This document shows, in pieces, positions 36,171 to 45,567 of a DNA stretch of 64,000 bases. Each line of letters begins with the position of its first letter. The first letter of the stretch is position 1. Origin of the DNA: Desulfurococcaceae archaeon (GTDB taxonomy: Archaea; Thermoproteota; Thermoprotei_A; Sulfolobales; Desulfurococcaceae); assembly GCA_023269825.1 (NCBI GenBank), contig JAGDWI010000002.1, positions 120,616-184,615 on the forward strand, read 5' to 3'. The notes below the pieces were generated by a model. It saw only the letters and a program-made list of their open reading frames with translations, was not told the origin of the DNA and did not search any database. The translations under genes and the position numbers were made by a program.

Positions 36171-36899
36171 ATGGGCAATGTATACCTAGGAGAATTCATA
36201 GGAACCATGATCCTAATCCTACTCGGTGACGGCGTCGTTGCCAACGTTGTCCTCGAGAAATCAAAAGGTCAAGGAGGAGGATGGATTGTTATTACAGTCG
36301 GTTGGGCGATGGCAGTTGTATTTGGTGTTGGAGCAGCAATCATGGCTGGCAGTCCATATGCGTTCATAAACCCTGCGGTAGCAATCGCGCTCGCAGCAGC
36401 TGGTCAACTACCTGCCCTCTCAGCTACTGATATAGTATTATGCATAATTGCCGAGATACTTGGAGCATTTGTTGGTGCAGTACTAGTGTTCCTAGCCTAC
36501 TATAGTCACTTCGCTGCGACGAAAGACCCTGGACCAAAACTCGCAGTATTCTCCACGGGTCCAGCTATTAGAAACCTTGGATTAAACATATTAACAGAGA
36601 TTATTGGTACATTTATGTTAGTATTCGGGGTAATGGTAATAAACAATGCTATTAAGCCACCAGCAGGCCTAGGCCCAGTACTTGTAGGCCTCTTAGTGTT
36701 ATCAATAGGTTTAAGCCTAGGTGGACCAACAGGCTACGCTATTAACCCAGCCAGGGATCTGGGTCCAAGAATAGCTCACGCGGTTCTACCCATACCTGGT
36801 AAAGGAAGCTCTGACTGGAGCTATGGATTAGTAGTTCCAATAATTGGACCAATAATTGGAGGATTACTTGGAGCATTCGCAGCTTTAGCGGTTTTATAG
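36171..36899 (+). CDS. glpF: Glycerol uptake facilitator (MIP/aquaporin family)
   Basis: 242 residues, six membrane helices and two half-helices with intact NPA boxes: FINPAVAIALA and AINPARDLGPR. Asp after the second NPAR is the mark of glycerol-conducting members. It lets glycerol diffuse into the cell. It has its own strong promoter, and the next gene on the strand is glycerol kinase (177 nt away), so uptake is coupled to phosphorylation. GlpF is not common among hyperthermophilic archaea. Confidence 0.92.
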   Translation: MGNVYLGEFIGTMILILLGDGVVANVVLEKSKGQGGGWIVITVGWAMAVVFGVGAAIMAGSPYAFINPAVAIALAAAGQLPALSATDIVLCIIAEILGAFVGAVLVFLAYYSHFAATKDPGPKLAVFSTGPAIRNLGLNILTEIIGTFMLVFGVMVINNAIKPPAGLGPVLVGLLVLSIGLSLGGPTGYAINPARDLGPRIAHAVLPIPGKGSSDWSYGLVVPIIGPIIGGLLGAFAALAVL

Positions 36900-37035
36900 C
36901 GTTATGATATATAATTGCAAGTATATAATGTATATACAATATATTTTTTATATTACATCTTCATACCTCAATATTTTATATAAACATTAATAATTTCTAC
37001 TAACTAAGTTAAATAGAATTTTCAAGTAGTAAAAA

Positions 37036-37043
37036 TTTATAAA
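37036..37043 (+). promoter_or_regulatory. TATA box of the glpK operon
   Basis: TTTATAAA, 34-41 nt before the TTG start. GGGGGATT at 37066-37073 is the ribosome site that decides for TTG. Confidence 0.55.
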
Positions 37044-37076
37044 CTCTCCCCTCAATAATAAAAATGGGGGATTGTC

Positions 37077-38654
37077 TTGGTTGAGAAGAAATATGTCCTA
37101 GCTATAGACCAGGGTACAACTGGAACAAGAGCTATGTTATTTACACATGACGGCCTTCCCGTAAAGGGAGGCTGGGCATACCACGAGCACAGGCAGATTT
37201 ATCCGAGACCTGGTTGGGTTGAACACGATCCTTTGGAGATTTGGGAGAGAACTAAGCAGGTTATCAAAGAAGTCTTGGAGAACACGAAGATTGATCCACG
37301 TGAGATTGCAGCTATAGGTGTCACGAACCAGAGGGAGACAACTATTGTATGGGACCCGAAGACAGGGAAACCAGTTTACAACGCGATTGTTTGGCAGGAC
37401 AGGAGAACAGCTAAAGAAATAGATTATCTACGTGAACACTACTTCAAGACTATACAGGAGAAATCGGGTCTAGTTCCAGACTGCTACTTCTCTGGTACTA
37501 AGATATGGTGGATACTAGACAACGTGCCAGATGTAAGAGAGAGAGCTAAGAAAGGTGAATTATTGTTTGGAACAATTGATACATGGGTTATATGGAACTT
37601 GACGAGAGAATCAAAAGACGTTTTAACACCTGAGAGACATGGTGCACACGTAGTAGACTACTCCAACGCGTCTAGAACAATGATATTCAATATACATAAA
37701 CTAGATTGGGATGACGAACTACTAGAAATCGAAGGTAAAATACCCAGAGAAATGCTACCGTTACCAAGACCCTCAAGTGACAAAGCAATCTACGGATACA
37801 CTGGTCCAGAAGTACAGAAGCTGATGGGAGGAGTAAGCATACCGGTAACAGGTGACGCTGGAGACCAGCAGGCTGCATTATTCGGTCAAGCTGGATACGA
37901 TGTTGGAGACGTTAAGTGTACTTATGGAACAGGTAACTTCATCTTATTCAACACTGGTGAAAGAGCTGTACCATCCAAGTACAACTTGTTGACGACAGTA
38001 TACTACTCTCTTGAACCAAAGAAAGCTATTTACGCATTAGAGGGCAGCATATTCATCACTGGAGCAGCTATTCAATGGTTGAGAGATGGATTGAAGATTA
38101 TTGAGGTATCAGCTGAGGTTAACCCACTAGCAGAATCCACTCCAGACACTGGTGGAGTATACCTGGTTCCAGCATTCGTTGGGCTAGGTGCACCATACTG
38201 GGACCACTATGCTAGAGGATTAATAATTGGTATAACACGTGGAACAGAGAGAAAGCACATTGCTAGAGCAACACTTGAAGCAATAGCATACTTGACAAGA
38301 GATGTAACTGATGCAATGAAAGCCGACACTGGCAAAGAAATATCAGTGTTAAAAGCTGATGGTGGAGCAGCTAAGAGCGACTTCTTGATGCAGTTCCAAG
38401 CTGACATACTCGGAGTAAAAGTAGTTAGACCAGTTGTATTCGAGACGACATCACTTGGAGCAGCTTACTTAGCTGGATTAGCCGTTGGGTTCTGGAAAGA
38501 CCTAGATGAAATCAGGAAGAACTGGAAGATGGAGAGAGAATTCATTCCAAGAATGGATTCAGCTACACGTGAGAAACTGTACGCTGGATGGAAAGCCGCA
38601 GTTAAAAGAGCACTTGGATGGGCTAAAGAAGTACCTTGGGCATACGGATACTAA
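37077..38654 (+). CDS. glpK: Glycerol kinase
   Basis: 525 residues of the FGGY kinase fold: [14 protein letters not shown] (phosphate 1), [35 protein letters not shown] (substrate/ATP lobe hinge), and [22 protein letters not shown] (adenosine motif). It phosphorylates glycerol to sn-glycerol-3-phosphate. At 525 residues it is a little longer than the usual 495-505. Start TTG 37077. A poly-T stretch follows the stop, but glpA follows within 60 nt. Confidence 0.95.
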   Translation: MVEKKYVLAIDQGTTGTRAMLFTHDGLPVKGGWAYHEHRQIYPRPGWVEHDPLEIWERTKQVIKEVLENTKIDPREIAAIGVTNQRETTIVWDPKTGKPVYNAIVWQDRRTAKEIDYLREHYFKTIQEKSGLVPDCYFSGTKIWWILDNVPDVRERAKKGELLFGTIDTWVIWNLTRESKDVLTPERHGAHVVDYSNASRTMIFNIHKLDWDDELLEIEGKIPREMLPLPRPSSDKAIYGYTGPEVQKLMGGVSIPVTGDAGDQQAALFGQAGYDVGDVKCTYGTGNFILFNTGERAVPSKYNLLTTVYYSLEPKKAIYALEGSIFITGAAIQWLRDGLKIIEVSAEVNPLAESTPDTGGVYLVPAFVGLGAPYWDHYARGLIIGITRGTERKHIARATLEAIAYLTRDVTDAMKADTGKEISVLKADGGAAKSDFLMQFQADILGVKVVRPVVFETTSLGAAYLAGLAVGFWKDLDEIRKNWKMEREFIPRMDSATREKLYAGWKAAVKRALGWAKEVPWAYGY

Positions 38655-38656
38655 AG

Positions 38657-38676
38657 TTTTTATTTTTTTAATTTTT
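38657..38676 (+). terminator. T-rich stretch after glpK
   Basis: TTTTTATTTTTTTAATTTTT-type sequence just after the glpK stop, in the form of an archaeal terminator. As glpA starts at 38714, it may be only partial termination. Confidence 0.4.
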
Positions 38677-38713
38677 CTTATTTCCTTCATGAGGGGTTTG
38701 TGGTTGAATTAAT

Positions 38714-40210
38714 ATGAGTGATAAGTATAGAGTTGTAATTGTAGGTGCAGGCGTGGTTGGTTCCTCTATAGCAAGAGTACTAAGTATGTATGAGAACTTC
38801 GACATAACTCTCGTTGAGAAAGAACCAGACGTTGGATGGGGTGCAAGTAAAGCAAACACGTCGATAGTTCACCCTGGGCACGAAGAAGAACCCGATGTTC
38901 ATCCTTTGAGAGCAAAACTATGTGTTAAAGGAAATGAAATGTGGAGAACATGGGCGAAAGAACTAGAAATACCTGTAACTTTTCCAGGGGAATTAATGGT
39001 TTTCACTAATGATGAAGAAGAGAAAAAAGCCCGGGAGTACATTAAACTAGCACGATTAAACAATGTGCCTGGTGTTAGAATAATATATCAGGAGGAACTA
39101 AGAGTACTAGAACCAAACATTGCGAGAGAAGCAAAGGGAGCAGTTTATGCTCCTACAGGCGGTTTAATTTCACCATTCGAAGCAGTGATAGCAGTAGTGG
39201 AGAACGCTGTTGAAAACGGAGTTAAATTGATGACTGAAACAGAGGTTCTAGGAGTTAAAGTCAGTGAAGGAAGAGTTAAAGGCGTTGAAACAAACAGGGG
39301 ATTCATAGAAGCAGACATCGTTATCAACGCAGCTGGATTGTACTCAGATAAGATCACGCACTCAGCTGGAGTAGAGTTGAACTTCCAGGTAAAACCCCGT
39401 AAAGGAGAATACTTATTATTCGATGAAGACATCCCAGTTAAACCTACAAGAGTACTTCACACTACTCCAACGCCAATAACTAAGGGAGTATACGCTATTA
39501 CAACTGTACACGGAAATGTTTTAATAGGGCCAACTGCTGAGGATCTCCCTATTGAAGCGAAAGGAGATGCTTCAACATCCGTTAAAGGCCTAGACTACGT
39601 GTACCAGGAGGCATCAAAGTTACTGAGGGAAATGCCACCTAGATCAAGGGTTATAAGGACATTCGCTGGTTTAAGACCTGAACCACCTGGAGGTCACTGG
39701 CTTATTAAAGCATATAGTGACCCATGGGGATTCGTGAACGCTGCTGGAATAAGATCTCCTGGATTTACATCTGCACCAGCAATAGCTGAATACGTAGCTA
39801 ATCTAATATCTGAAACATTTGACATAAAACTAGTTAAGAAGACTAATTGGAACCCATATAGGCGCGATATAACGAGGCTGAATAATAGGCCACTAAGTGA
39901 AATAGATGAGTTGATAAAGAAAAACCCAGCTTACGGCGAAATAGTCTGCTACTGTAAAACAGTTTCTAAAGCAGAAATACTCGAAGCAGTTGATAGAATG
40001 ATAAAGACTGGGATTAAGACAATAACTCTCGATGGATTAAAGTTCAGAACATACGCGGGTTTCGGAATGTGCCAAGGCGCGTTCTGTAGGTGGAGAATAG
40101 CTAAAATAGTATCCGAGAAACTCGGTGTACCTCTATATGATGTCACAGTGAAGAGAACTAAGTATGGTATAGGTGATGTGAAAACCTTATGGGTTGAAAG
40201 AAAGGGGTGA
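38714..40210 (+). CDS. glpA: FAD-dependent glycerol-3-phosphate dehydrogenase (GlpA-like) with BFD-type [2Fe-2S] domain
   Basis: 498 residues. N-terminal FAD fold VVIVGAGVVGSSIARVLS, DAO-type body (APTGGLISPFEAVIAVVENA, NAAGLYSDKITHSAG), and a C-terminal domain with CYCKTVSKAEILEAVDRM and CQGAFCRW: four Cys (CxC...CxxxxC) as in bacterioferritin-associated-ferredoxin domains. It oxidises glycerol-3-phosphate to dihydroxyacetone phosphate. The gene lies after glpK and overlaps the next oxidoreductase region, forming a glpA-glpB-like-DUF1667 set also known in Thermococcales and Thermotogales. There is no membrane segment. Confidence 0.9.
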   Translation: MSDKYRVVIVGAGVVGSSIARVLSMYENFDITLVEKEPDVGWGASKANTSIVHPGHEEEPDVHPLRAKLCVKGNEMWRTWAKELEIPVTFPGELMVFTNDEEEKKAREYIKLARLNNVPGVRIIYQEELRVLEPNIAREAKGAVYAPTGGLISPFEAVIAVVENAVENGVKLMTETEVLGVKVSEGRVKGVETNRGFIEADIVINAAGLYSDKITHSAGVELNFQVKPRKGEYLLFDEDIPVKPTRVLHTTPTPITKGVYAITTVHGNVLIGPTAEDLPIEAKGDASTSVKGLDYVYQEASKLLREMPPRSRVIRTFAGLRPEPPGGHWLIKAYSDPWGFVNAAGIRSPGFTSAPAIAEYVANLISETFDIKLVKKTNWNPYRRDITRLNNRPLSEIDELIKKNPAYGEIVCYCKTVSKAEILEAVDRMIKTGIKTITLDGLKFRTYAGFGMCQGAFCRWRIAKIVSEKLGVPLYDVTVKRTKYGIGDVKTLWVERKG

Positions 40211-40215
40211 TCGTG

Positions 40216-41475
40216 ATGAAAACCCTTGAATATGATACTGTAGTTATTGGTGGAGGCCCCGCGGGTATTGCAGCAGCTATAAAAGCAACTGAACTAGGCT
40301 TGAAAACTATTCTAATAGAAAACAGGGATCTACTTGGTGGGATACCATTACAATGTGTTCACACAGGCTTCGGATTGCATTACTTTAAAGAAGACTTAAC
40401 TGGCACACAGTTTGTAACTAGGTTACTTGACAAACTAGAGAAACTGAGAGTTGAATACTTGCTGAAGGCACATGTTCACAGCATTGAATACTTAGACTAT
40501 GATAAAAAACTAGTGAACGTTGTCACACCTCAAGGCGTAGTAAGAATACTCACTAAGACGATAATATACACAACTGGAGCAAGAGAGAGACACCTCTACG
40601 AAATAGGAGTAGTTGGAGATAGACCAGACGGGATATACACAGCTGGTGAAGCTCAAACACTCATGGACATATATGGAATAATGCCTGGGAGAGAAGTAGT
40701 AATCATTGGTTCAGGAGACGTTGGCTTAATAATGGCTAGGAGATTCGCACTAGAAGGCGCTAAAGTAAAAGCAGTTATCGAGATACTTCCATACCCTGGA
40801 GGATTAATGAGAAACGTGATGCAGTGTCTAAGAGACTACAATATACCATTACTACTTGGACACACAGTAGTGAAAGTAGTGGGTAAAAAGAGAGTTGAAA
40901 AAGTCATAGTAGCTAAAGTCGACGAGAACTTTAAACCAATAGAGGGAACAGAGTTCGAGATACCATGTGACACCGTGGTGTTATCAGTGGGTCTAAGACC
41001 ATATCTCAAGGTCCTCGAGAAACTAGGTATTCACATCGACCCTGCAACAGGTGGACCTGTAGTAAACGAGTACTTGGAGACAAATATACCGGGAGTATTC
41101 GTAGCTGGTAACGCACTAGTTGTAAACGACCTAGTGGACTACGCGGTTGAACAAGGTGAACTAGCAGCTGAAGGAGCTAAAGTATTCATCGAGAACAAGG
41201 GTATACCAACCAAGAACTGGAAACTCGTTGAGAAAGGTAGAAACATAAGGCTGGTTGTCCCCCACGCCGTCAGCGGAGAAAGAGATGTAATAATATACGC
41301 TCGAGTAGCTAACCCGGAGAGAAACGTTTATGTCCAAATACCAGAGCTGGGTTTCAGGTTGTTTAGTTACGGTGTGAGGCCAGCTGAGATGATCTGGTTT
41401 AAGTTGCGTAAAGATATGTTTAGTAAACTAGGTGCAGATGTTAACAAGATCACTCTCGAGGTGAAACCCAGATGA
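40216..41475 (+). CDS. FAD/NAD(P)-dependent pyridine nucleotide-disulfide oxidoreductase of the glycerol-3-phosphate set
   Basis: About 419 residues. FAD motif VVIGGGPAGIAAAIKATELG, a Cys in GGIPLQCVHTGFG, a second dinucleotide fold VVIIGSGDVGLIMARRFALEGA for NAD(P), and the C-terminal FAD motif NIPGVFVAGNALVVNDLVD. It probably takes electrons from the GlpA-like subunit to NAD(P) or another carrier. ATG 40216 has AAGGGGTGA right before it and is preferred over GTG 40207, which overlaps the glpA stop. It overlaps the DUF1667 gene by 4 nt. Confidence 0.88.
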   Translation: MKTLEYDTVVIGGGPAGIAAAIKATELGLKTILIENRDLLGGIPLQCVHTGFGLHYFKEDLTGTQFVTRLLDKLEKLRVEYLLKAHVHSIEYLDYDKKLVNVVTPQGVVRILTKTIIYTTGARERHLYEIGVVGDRPDGIYTAGEAQTLMDIYGIMPGREVVIIGSGDVGLIMARRFALEGAKVKAVIEILPYPGGLMRNVMQCLRDYNIPLLLGHTVVKVVGKKRVEKVIVAKVDENFKPIEGTEFEIPCDTVVLSVGLRPYLKVLEKLGIHIDPATGGPVVNEYLETNIPGVFVAGNALVVNDLVDYAVEQGELAAEGAKVFIENKGIPTKNWKLVEKGRNIRLVVPHAVSGERDVIIYARVANPERNVYVQIPELGFRLFSYGVRPAEMIWFKLRKDMFSKLGADVNKITLEVKPR

Positions 41476-41834
41476 GCAAAGAACTCGAGCTCACATGTAT
41501 AATTTGTCCAGCAAGTTGTACGTTGAAAGTAACAGTGGAGGACAATAAAGTCATTAAAGTCGAAGGAAACCTTTGTCCACGTGGAGTAGAGTTCGCTAAG
41601 AACGAGTTATCTAATCCAGTGAGATACGTTATGAGCGTTGTAAAAGTGAGAGGAGGAGACCTCCCAACAGTATCAGTAGTTACGCGTAACCCGGTACCCA
41701 AGAACTGTATTTGGCAAGTAATGGAGGCTTTAGCGAAAGTAGAAGTAGAAGCACCAGTAGAAATAGGTGACGTAATAGTTAAAGATATATGTGGAACAGA
41801 TATAATAGCAACTAGGAGAGCCAAGAAAATATAA
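41472..41834 (+). CDS. DUF1667 protein, Cys-rich partner of the glycerol-3-phosphate dehydrogenase complex
   Basis: 120 residues. ELTCIICPASCTLKV and LCPRGVEFAKNE give the four-Cys N-terminal pattern (CxxCxxxC...CPRG) of DUF1667, which resembles the [4Fe-4S] domain of molybdopterin oxidoreductases. The fifth Cys is in NCIWQV and the sixth in DICGTD. It is the third member of the GlpABC-like set, a probable electron-transfer subunit. It overlaps the upstream gene by 4 nt. Confidence 0.85.
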   Translation: MSKELELTCIICPASCTLKVTVEDNKVIKVEGNLCPRGVEFAKNELSNPVRYVMSVVKVRGGDLPTVSVVTRNPVPKNCIWQVMEALAKVEVEAPVEIGDVIVKDICGTDIIATRRAKKI

Positions 41835-42061
41835 TGTTACCAAAGATCTCCTAGGTTTTTAGAGGAATACTTTAAAATAATTCTTTTTAATTTCCTTCAA
41901 ATAATTCTCGTGTTTACCCTGTATAATGATGAACTGATCTCAAAGAATTAATTCATTGTAAGATCAGATACGTATATGACAAGTATTAAATAAAGCATTA
42001 TCCCTACATAAATAAAGAAGGGCTGCAATCCGTGCTCAGAATAATACGGTGACAACGTGGA

Positions 42062-42286
42062 ATGAAGGAGTATGATTTAAGTAGAGATATGGGTTGTAGA
42101 GATAACCCGATATCTAAGTTATTGAAGTTAATGGATGAAGAACAAGGAGAATTCATAGTCTTAATTAAAAAGACCACTCTACCGCTTGAAATAGCTAAGA
42201 TAATAGCTACTAGGAAACACTATGTAGTTGAGTTAATTGATCAAAGTAGTGATGAGCTAAGAATTAAATTCAAAAGGATTAAGTAG
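42062..42286 (+). CDS. TusA/SirA-like small protein
   Basis: 74 residues. The length and order (YDLSRDMGCRDNPISKLLKLMDEE, then ..EIAKIIATRKHYVVELIDQSSDELRIKFKRIK) resemble the TusA two-layer fold. The family's Cys-Pro-x-Pro motif is changed: Cys12 is present, but no Pro follows it until residue 16. It may be a sulfur carrier relative or have lost that role. Tail-to-tail overlap of 8 nt with the DHH gene. Confidence 0.55.
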   Translation: MKEYDLSRDMGCRDNPISKLLKLMDEEQGEFIVLIKKTTLPLEIAKIIATRKHYVVELIDQSSDELRIKFKRIK

Positions 42287-43286
42287 TGGAGAGATCCCGC
42301 GTTGAGTTAAGTAACTCCGCGCCTAGTTCTTCGAGGAAAACACTAAACTCGTCTCTTCTTACTCTGGCTCCAGCTGCTGAAGGATGTCCTCCTCCACTTA
42401 TACCTAGTTTTTTGCTGATTTTTCTCAGTATCTTGTTCAAGTCTACTCCTTGATCAGCTCGTAGACTCATAATGAATATATCTTTCCTTTCCTCAATAGC
42501 TATTCCGATTTTTGCTTCCCCATATATTCTAGCATAGTTTGCTGCTTTACCAACGCTTCCAGGAGGGTTTACAACATACGCGATACTGCCGTGTTTTACA
42601 GTGTTTTGTTTAACCCATGATCTTAAATTCTCGTCCTCTACTGCTTGTTTCAGGCTTCTATCTACTAGTTCCTTCATAGTACTTGGAAGCAGGTTTAATG
42701 CCAAGTGATCAACAACTTTCCTTTTGAAATCATAGTCTCTTCTCGAGCCTTCAAGTCCCTGTATTAGAACACCGGCTTCAAGGTAAATAGCTCTCTTATC
42801 CCATCTATTTAGCTGATATTTAACCCAGGGTGTTTCATCTAAGTAGTCTCCTATTGCACCATATAACGCGATCCTAGAGTATTCTTCATTCAAACCCTTC
42901 TTACTTAGATAACCGTAAGTGAGCTCAGATGCTGAGCAACAAGTATTATGTATCCACGTAATAGTCGTGGGGACTGGGATTTCATCTAGCACTGGGTGAT
43001 GGTCAATGTAAACTACCTCACAGCGGCTACTAATCTCCTTTAGAAGCGACATTATTTCGTTTACATGTACTTCATTCAAAGCAATATCGGTAATAGATAA
43101 ACCCACGCAATCGCCAACAAATTCTTTCAAATCACTCAGTAAACCCGCTGGATGAGTGAAAACAACTTGTACATCGTAACCCTGCTTCGCATAATAAGCT
43201 TTAATTAAAGCACCAGATGCTACACCATCACTATCTCCATGTGTAAAAACAATCCACCTACTCAAATTAACACCAATAAAAATCAC
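42279..43286 (-). CDS. DHH-family phosphoesterase
   Basis: 335 residues. Metal-binding motifs in order: FTHGDSDGVASGAL, ITDIALN, YIDHHPVLDEIP, and the DHHA1 glycine motif ISGGGHPSAAGARV near the C-terminus. The set is complete, so an active nanoRNase- or RecJ-like phosphoesterase is likely; the exact substrate is open. The N-terminus could be shortened: a TTG at 43265 (LSRWIVF) also has a GGTG site before it. Confidence 0.85.
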   Translation of the reverse strand: MIFIGVNLSRWIVFTHGDSDGVASGALIKAYYAKQGYDVQVVFTHPAGLLSDLKEFVGDCVGLSITDIALNEVHVNEIMSLLKEISSRCEVVYIDHHPVLDEIPVPTTITWIHNTCCSASELTYGYLSKKGLNEEYSRIALYGAIGDYLDETPWVKYQLNRWDKRAIYLEAGVLIQGLEGSRRDYDFKRKVVDHLALNLLPSTMKELVDRSLKQAVEDENLRSWVKQNTVKHGSIAYVVNPPGSVGKAANYARIYGEAKIGIAIEERKDIFIMSLRADQGVDLNKILRKISKKLGISGGGHPSAAGARVRRDEFSVFLEELGAELLNSTRDLSTT

Positions 43287-43450
43287 CTAGTAATAGAATT
43301 AAATTTTTGTATCCAGCGAGATAGCTATATAATGAAGATGCATGGTGAGAAGACCGGGTACAGTTTTCAATAAACAGTACTGTACTGCTTATAGATTCGC
43401 TTATAGGAATAAAATAGTTAAAGTAACGTAAAAAGATTTCGGGTTTAATT

Positions 43451-44797
43451 CTATGGTTTAAGTTCTTTGTACTCAGGATACAGTGTTATTATTCCATGTT
43501 TAATGAATAGTTCCATTTGTTTCTTCGGTCTCTCAATCATTTCTCTAATTTCTGCTTCGAGATCCGATCTCGATGGCTTCCTCCTAGCATAACCTAGTTC
43601 TATGGCTTTTTCAGCTACAGCTATTGCTTCCTGTACATACATTTCTGTCTCCTCCATTGTAGGTACAATTCTTTCTTCATGTATACCTGTTTCCTCAGCG
43701 TACTTAGCTATAGCGTACGCTGCAGCTAGGAACATTTCATCGCTCATTTTTCTAGCTCTAACGGTGAAGACTCCTCTGAAAACGGCTGGGAAACCGAGGC
43801 TATTGTTTATTTGGTTTGGAAAGTCACCTCTACCAGTAGCAACTATTCTGGCACCAGCTTCCTTTGCTTCCCAAGGCCATATTTCTGGAACAGGGTTAGC
43901 TTCCGCGAAGACTATTGCGTCTTTATTCATTAGTTTAACCCATTCTTTCTTAATGACTCCAGGGCCAGGTTTGGAGGCAGCGATTACGACATCTGCTCCT
44001 TCAAATGCTTTTGGTATTTCTTTAATGTTCTCGGGATTAGTTTCTACTGCTATTCGGTATTTCCATGGATTCTTTGTTTTCAGGGATTCTACATCGTTAC
44101 GATCTCTGTATAAAACGCCACTGGAGTCCACGAATATGATATTCTCTGGTTTAGCTCCAGCTACTTTTAGGTACCTGTATGCACACATGTTTGCTGCTCC
44201 GGCACCAAATAGTATTATTCTTGCATGATCAATTCTTTTACCAGTGATCTTGAGGGCATTTATTAAACCAGCAAGAGTTACAAGAGCTGTCCCCTGCTGG
44301 TCATCATGCCATACAGGTACATCTAATGTTTCCTGGAGTTTTTCTAATAGATAGAAGCATTTCGGTGATTCAATGTCTTCTAAGTTTACTCCACCGAAGC
44401 TAGGTTCTAAGGCTTTAATAATGTATATTAGTTTATCAGGGTCTTTTTCTCTGACAACGAGCGGAAAACAGTCTACTCCACCTAAGTATTTGAAGATCAG
44501 GCATTTACCTTCCATGACAGGTAAGCCTGCAGCTGGACCAATGTCTCCAAGCCCAAGTACTCTTGTACCATCACTAACTACCACTACCGTGTTCCATCTC
44601 CACGTGTAGTCGAAAGAGGAATCTTCTCCTTCTTTCTGTATTCTTCTACATGGCTCAGCAACGCCAGGCGTATACCAAATATTGAAGTCTTCTAGCCTTG
44701 TCACAGGGACTTTAGGTACGGTCTCTATTTTACCTCCGTATGATTTATGTAGTTTTACAGATAACGCGCTCCAATCTATCTTAGTTTGAGATGACAT
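43451..44797 (-). CDS. Malic enzyme (malate dehydrogenase, oxaloacetate-decarboxylating)
   Basis: 448 residues. The N-terminal domain has FNIWYTPGVAEPCRRI and VLGLGDIGPAAGLPVMEGKCLIFK, the metal/malate motif is WHDDQQGTALVTLAGL, and an NAD(P) fold follows (ILFGAGAANMCAYRYLKVAGA). It forms pyruvate and CO2 from malate. Start: ATG 44797 (MSSQTK); the frame opens three codons earlier at TTG 44806. It has no gene close on the same side, but fumarase upstream on the strand makes a fumarate-malate-pyruvate route. Confidence 0.92.
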   Translation of the reverse strand: MSSQTKIDWSALSVKLHKSYGGKIETVPKVPVTRLEDFNIWYTPGVAEPCRRIQKEGEDSSFDYTWRWNTVVVVSDGTRVLGLGDIGPAAGLPVMEGKCLIFKYLGGVDCFPLVVREKDPDKLIYIIKALEPSFGGVNLEDIESPKCFYLLEKLQETLDVPVWHDDQQGTALVTLAGLINALKITGKRIDHARIILFGAGAANMCAYRYLKVAGAKPENIIFVDSSGVLYRDRNDVESLKTKNPWKYRIAVETNPENIKEIPKAFEGADVVIAASKPGPGVIKKEWVKLMNKDAIVFAEANPVPEIWPWEAKEAGARIVATGRGDFPNQINNSLGFPAVFRGVFTVRARKMSDEMFLAAAYAIAKYAEETGIHEERIVPTMEETEMYVQEAIAVAEKAIELGYARRKPSRSDLEAEIREMIERPKKQMELFIKHGIITLYPEYKELKP

Positions 44798-44952
44798 ACT
44801 TATCAACCACTATTTGAGATTGCACATAGCAAATTATCTTCGGTCAATGATTTTAAGCTTTACTGTTAAATGAAATGAGAAGTAGTTTAATTGATACCTC
44901 GGTATAATCTTTAGTTTAAATTCCACTGGGATAAATGATGAGTTTAAAAACT

Positions 44953-45567
44953 CTAATGTAATTGAACTTTCTCTACGGCTTCTCTACGTACCTTCTCTTT
45001 GAGGATTTTAATTTGTTCAAGTGTTTTCTCAGTGAGATTTTCCCCTCTTGTATCTATTGTTACAATCAGCGGCCCGAATTCTTTTACTTCAAGAATCCAT
45101 AGAGCTTCTGGCATTCCGAGATCAGGCCACTCGACTCCTCTTACTTTAACTATTCTACTAGCCCCTAGGACTCCGCAGCCACCTGGGAAAATAGTGTATA
45201 TTACTTTATGTTTTCTACAGGCCTCAGCTGTTCGAGGACCCATTCCTCCTTTCCCAATGATTATTTTTATACCGGTTTTCTCGATGAACTTGTCTTCATA
45301 GTACTCCATTCTCACACTCGTAGTTGGACCTATGGCTATGCATTGCCAAGAATCACCGGTTTTCACCATTATTGGCCCCGCGTGGAATAAAGCCAACCCC
45401 TTTAAATCTATTGGTGGCGGAATGTTTTCTTCTATTACTCTTTTATGGGCTTCATCTCTAGCGGTTACGACGATTCCTGTTAAATAAATGACGTCTCCTA
45501 CTCTGAGTTCTTCGAGAACAGAGTCGTCTTTAACCGGTGTATATATTATTTTTTTCCCGTTACTCAA
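44953..45567 (-). CDS. fumB: Fumarate hydratase class I, beta (C-terminal) subunit
   Basis: 204 residues. GDVIYLTGIVVTARDEAHKR, LALFHAGPIMVK, IGPTTSVRMEYYED and IIGKGGMGPRTAEACRKHK are beta-subunit motifs. With the alpha subunit it forms the [4Fe-4S] fumarase converting fumarate to malate. It could also act on a related dicarboxylate such as mesaconate/tartrate. It overlaps the alpha-subunit gene by 8 nt. Confidence 0.9.
   Translation of the reverse strand: MSNGKKIIYTPVKDDSVLEELRVGDVIYLTGIVVTARDEAHKRVIEENIPPPIDLKGLALFHAGPIMVKTGDSWQCIAIGPTTSVRMEYYEDKFIEKTGIKIIIGKGGMGPRTAEACRKHKVIYTIFPGGCGVLGASRIVKVRGVEWPDLGMPEALWILEVKEFGPLIVTIDTRGENLTEKTLEQIKILKEKVRREAVEKVQLH

Noticed and set aside
41915..41945. 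C/D-box-like ATGATGA followed by CTGA in the intergenic gap after the DUF1667 gene
   Set aside because: The two motifs are only one base apart and in the wrong order for a C/D guide RNA, with no second box pair downstream.
43602..44228. 208-codon plus-strand open frame
   Set aside because: Lies entirely antisense to malic enzyme and mirrors its codon pattern.
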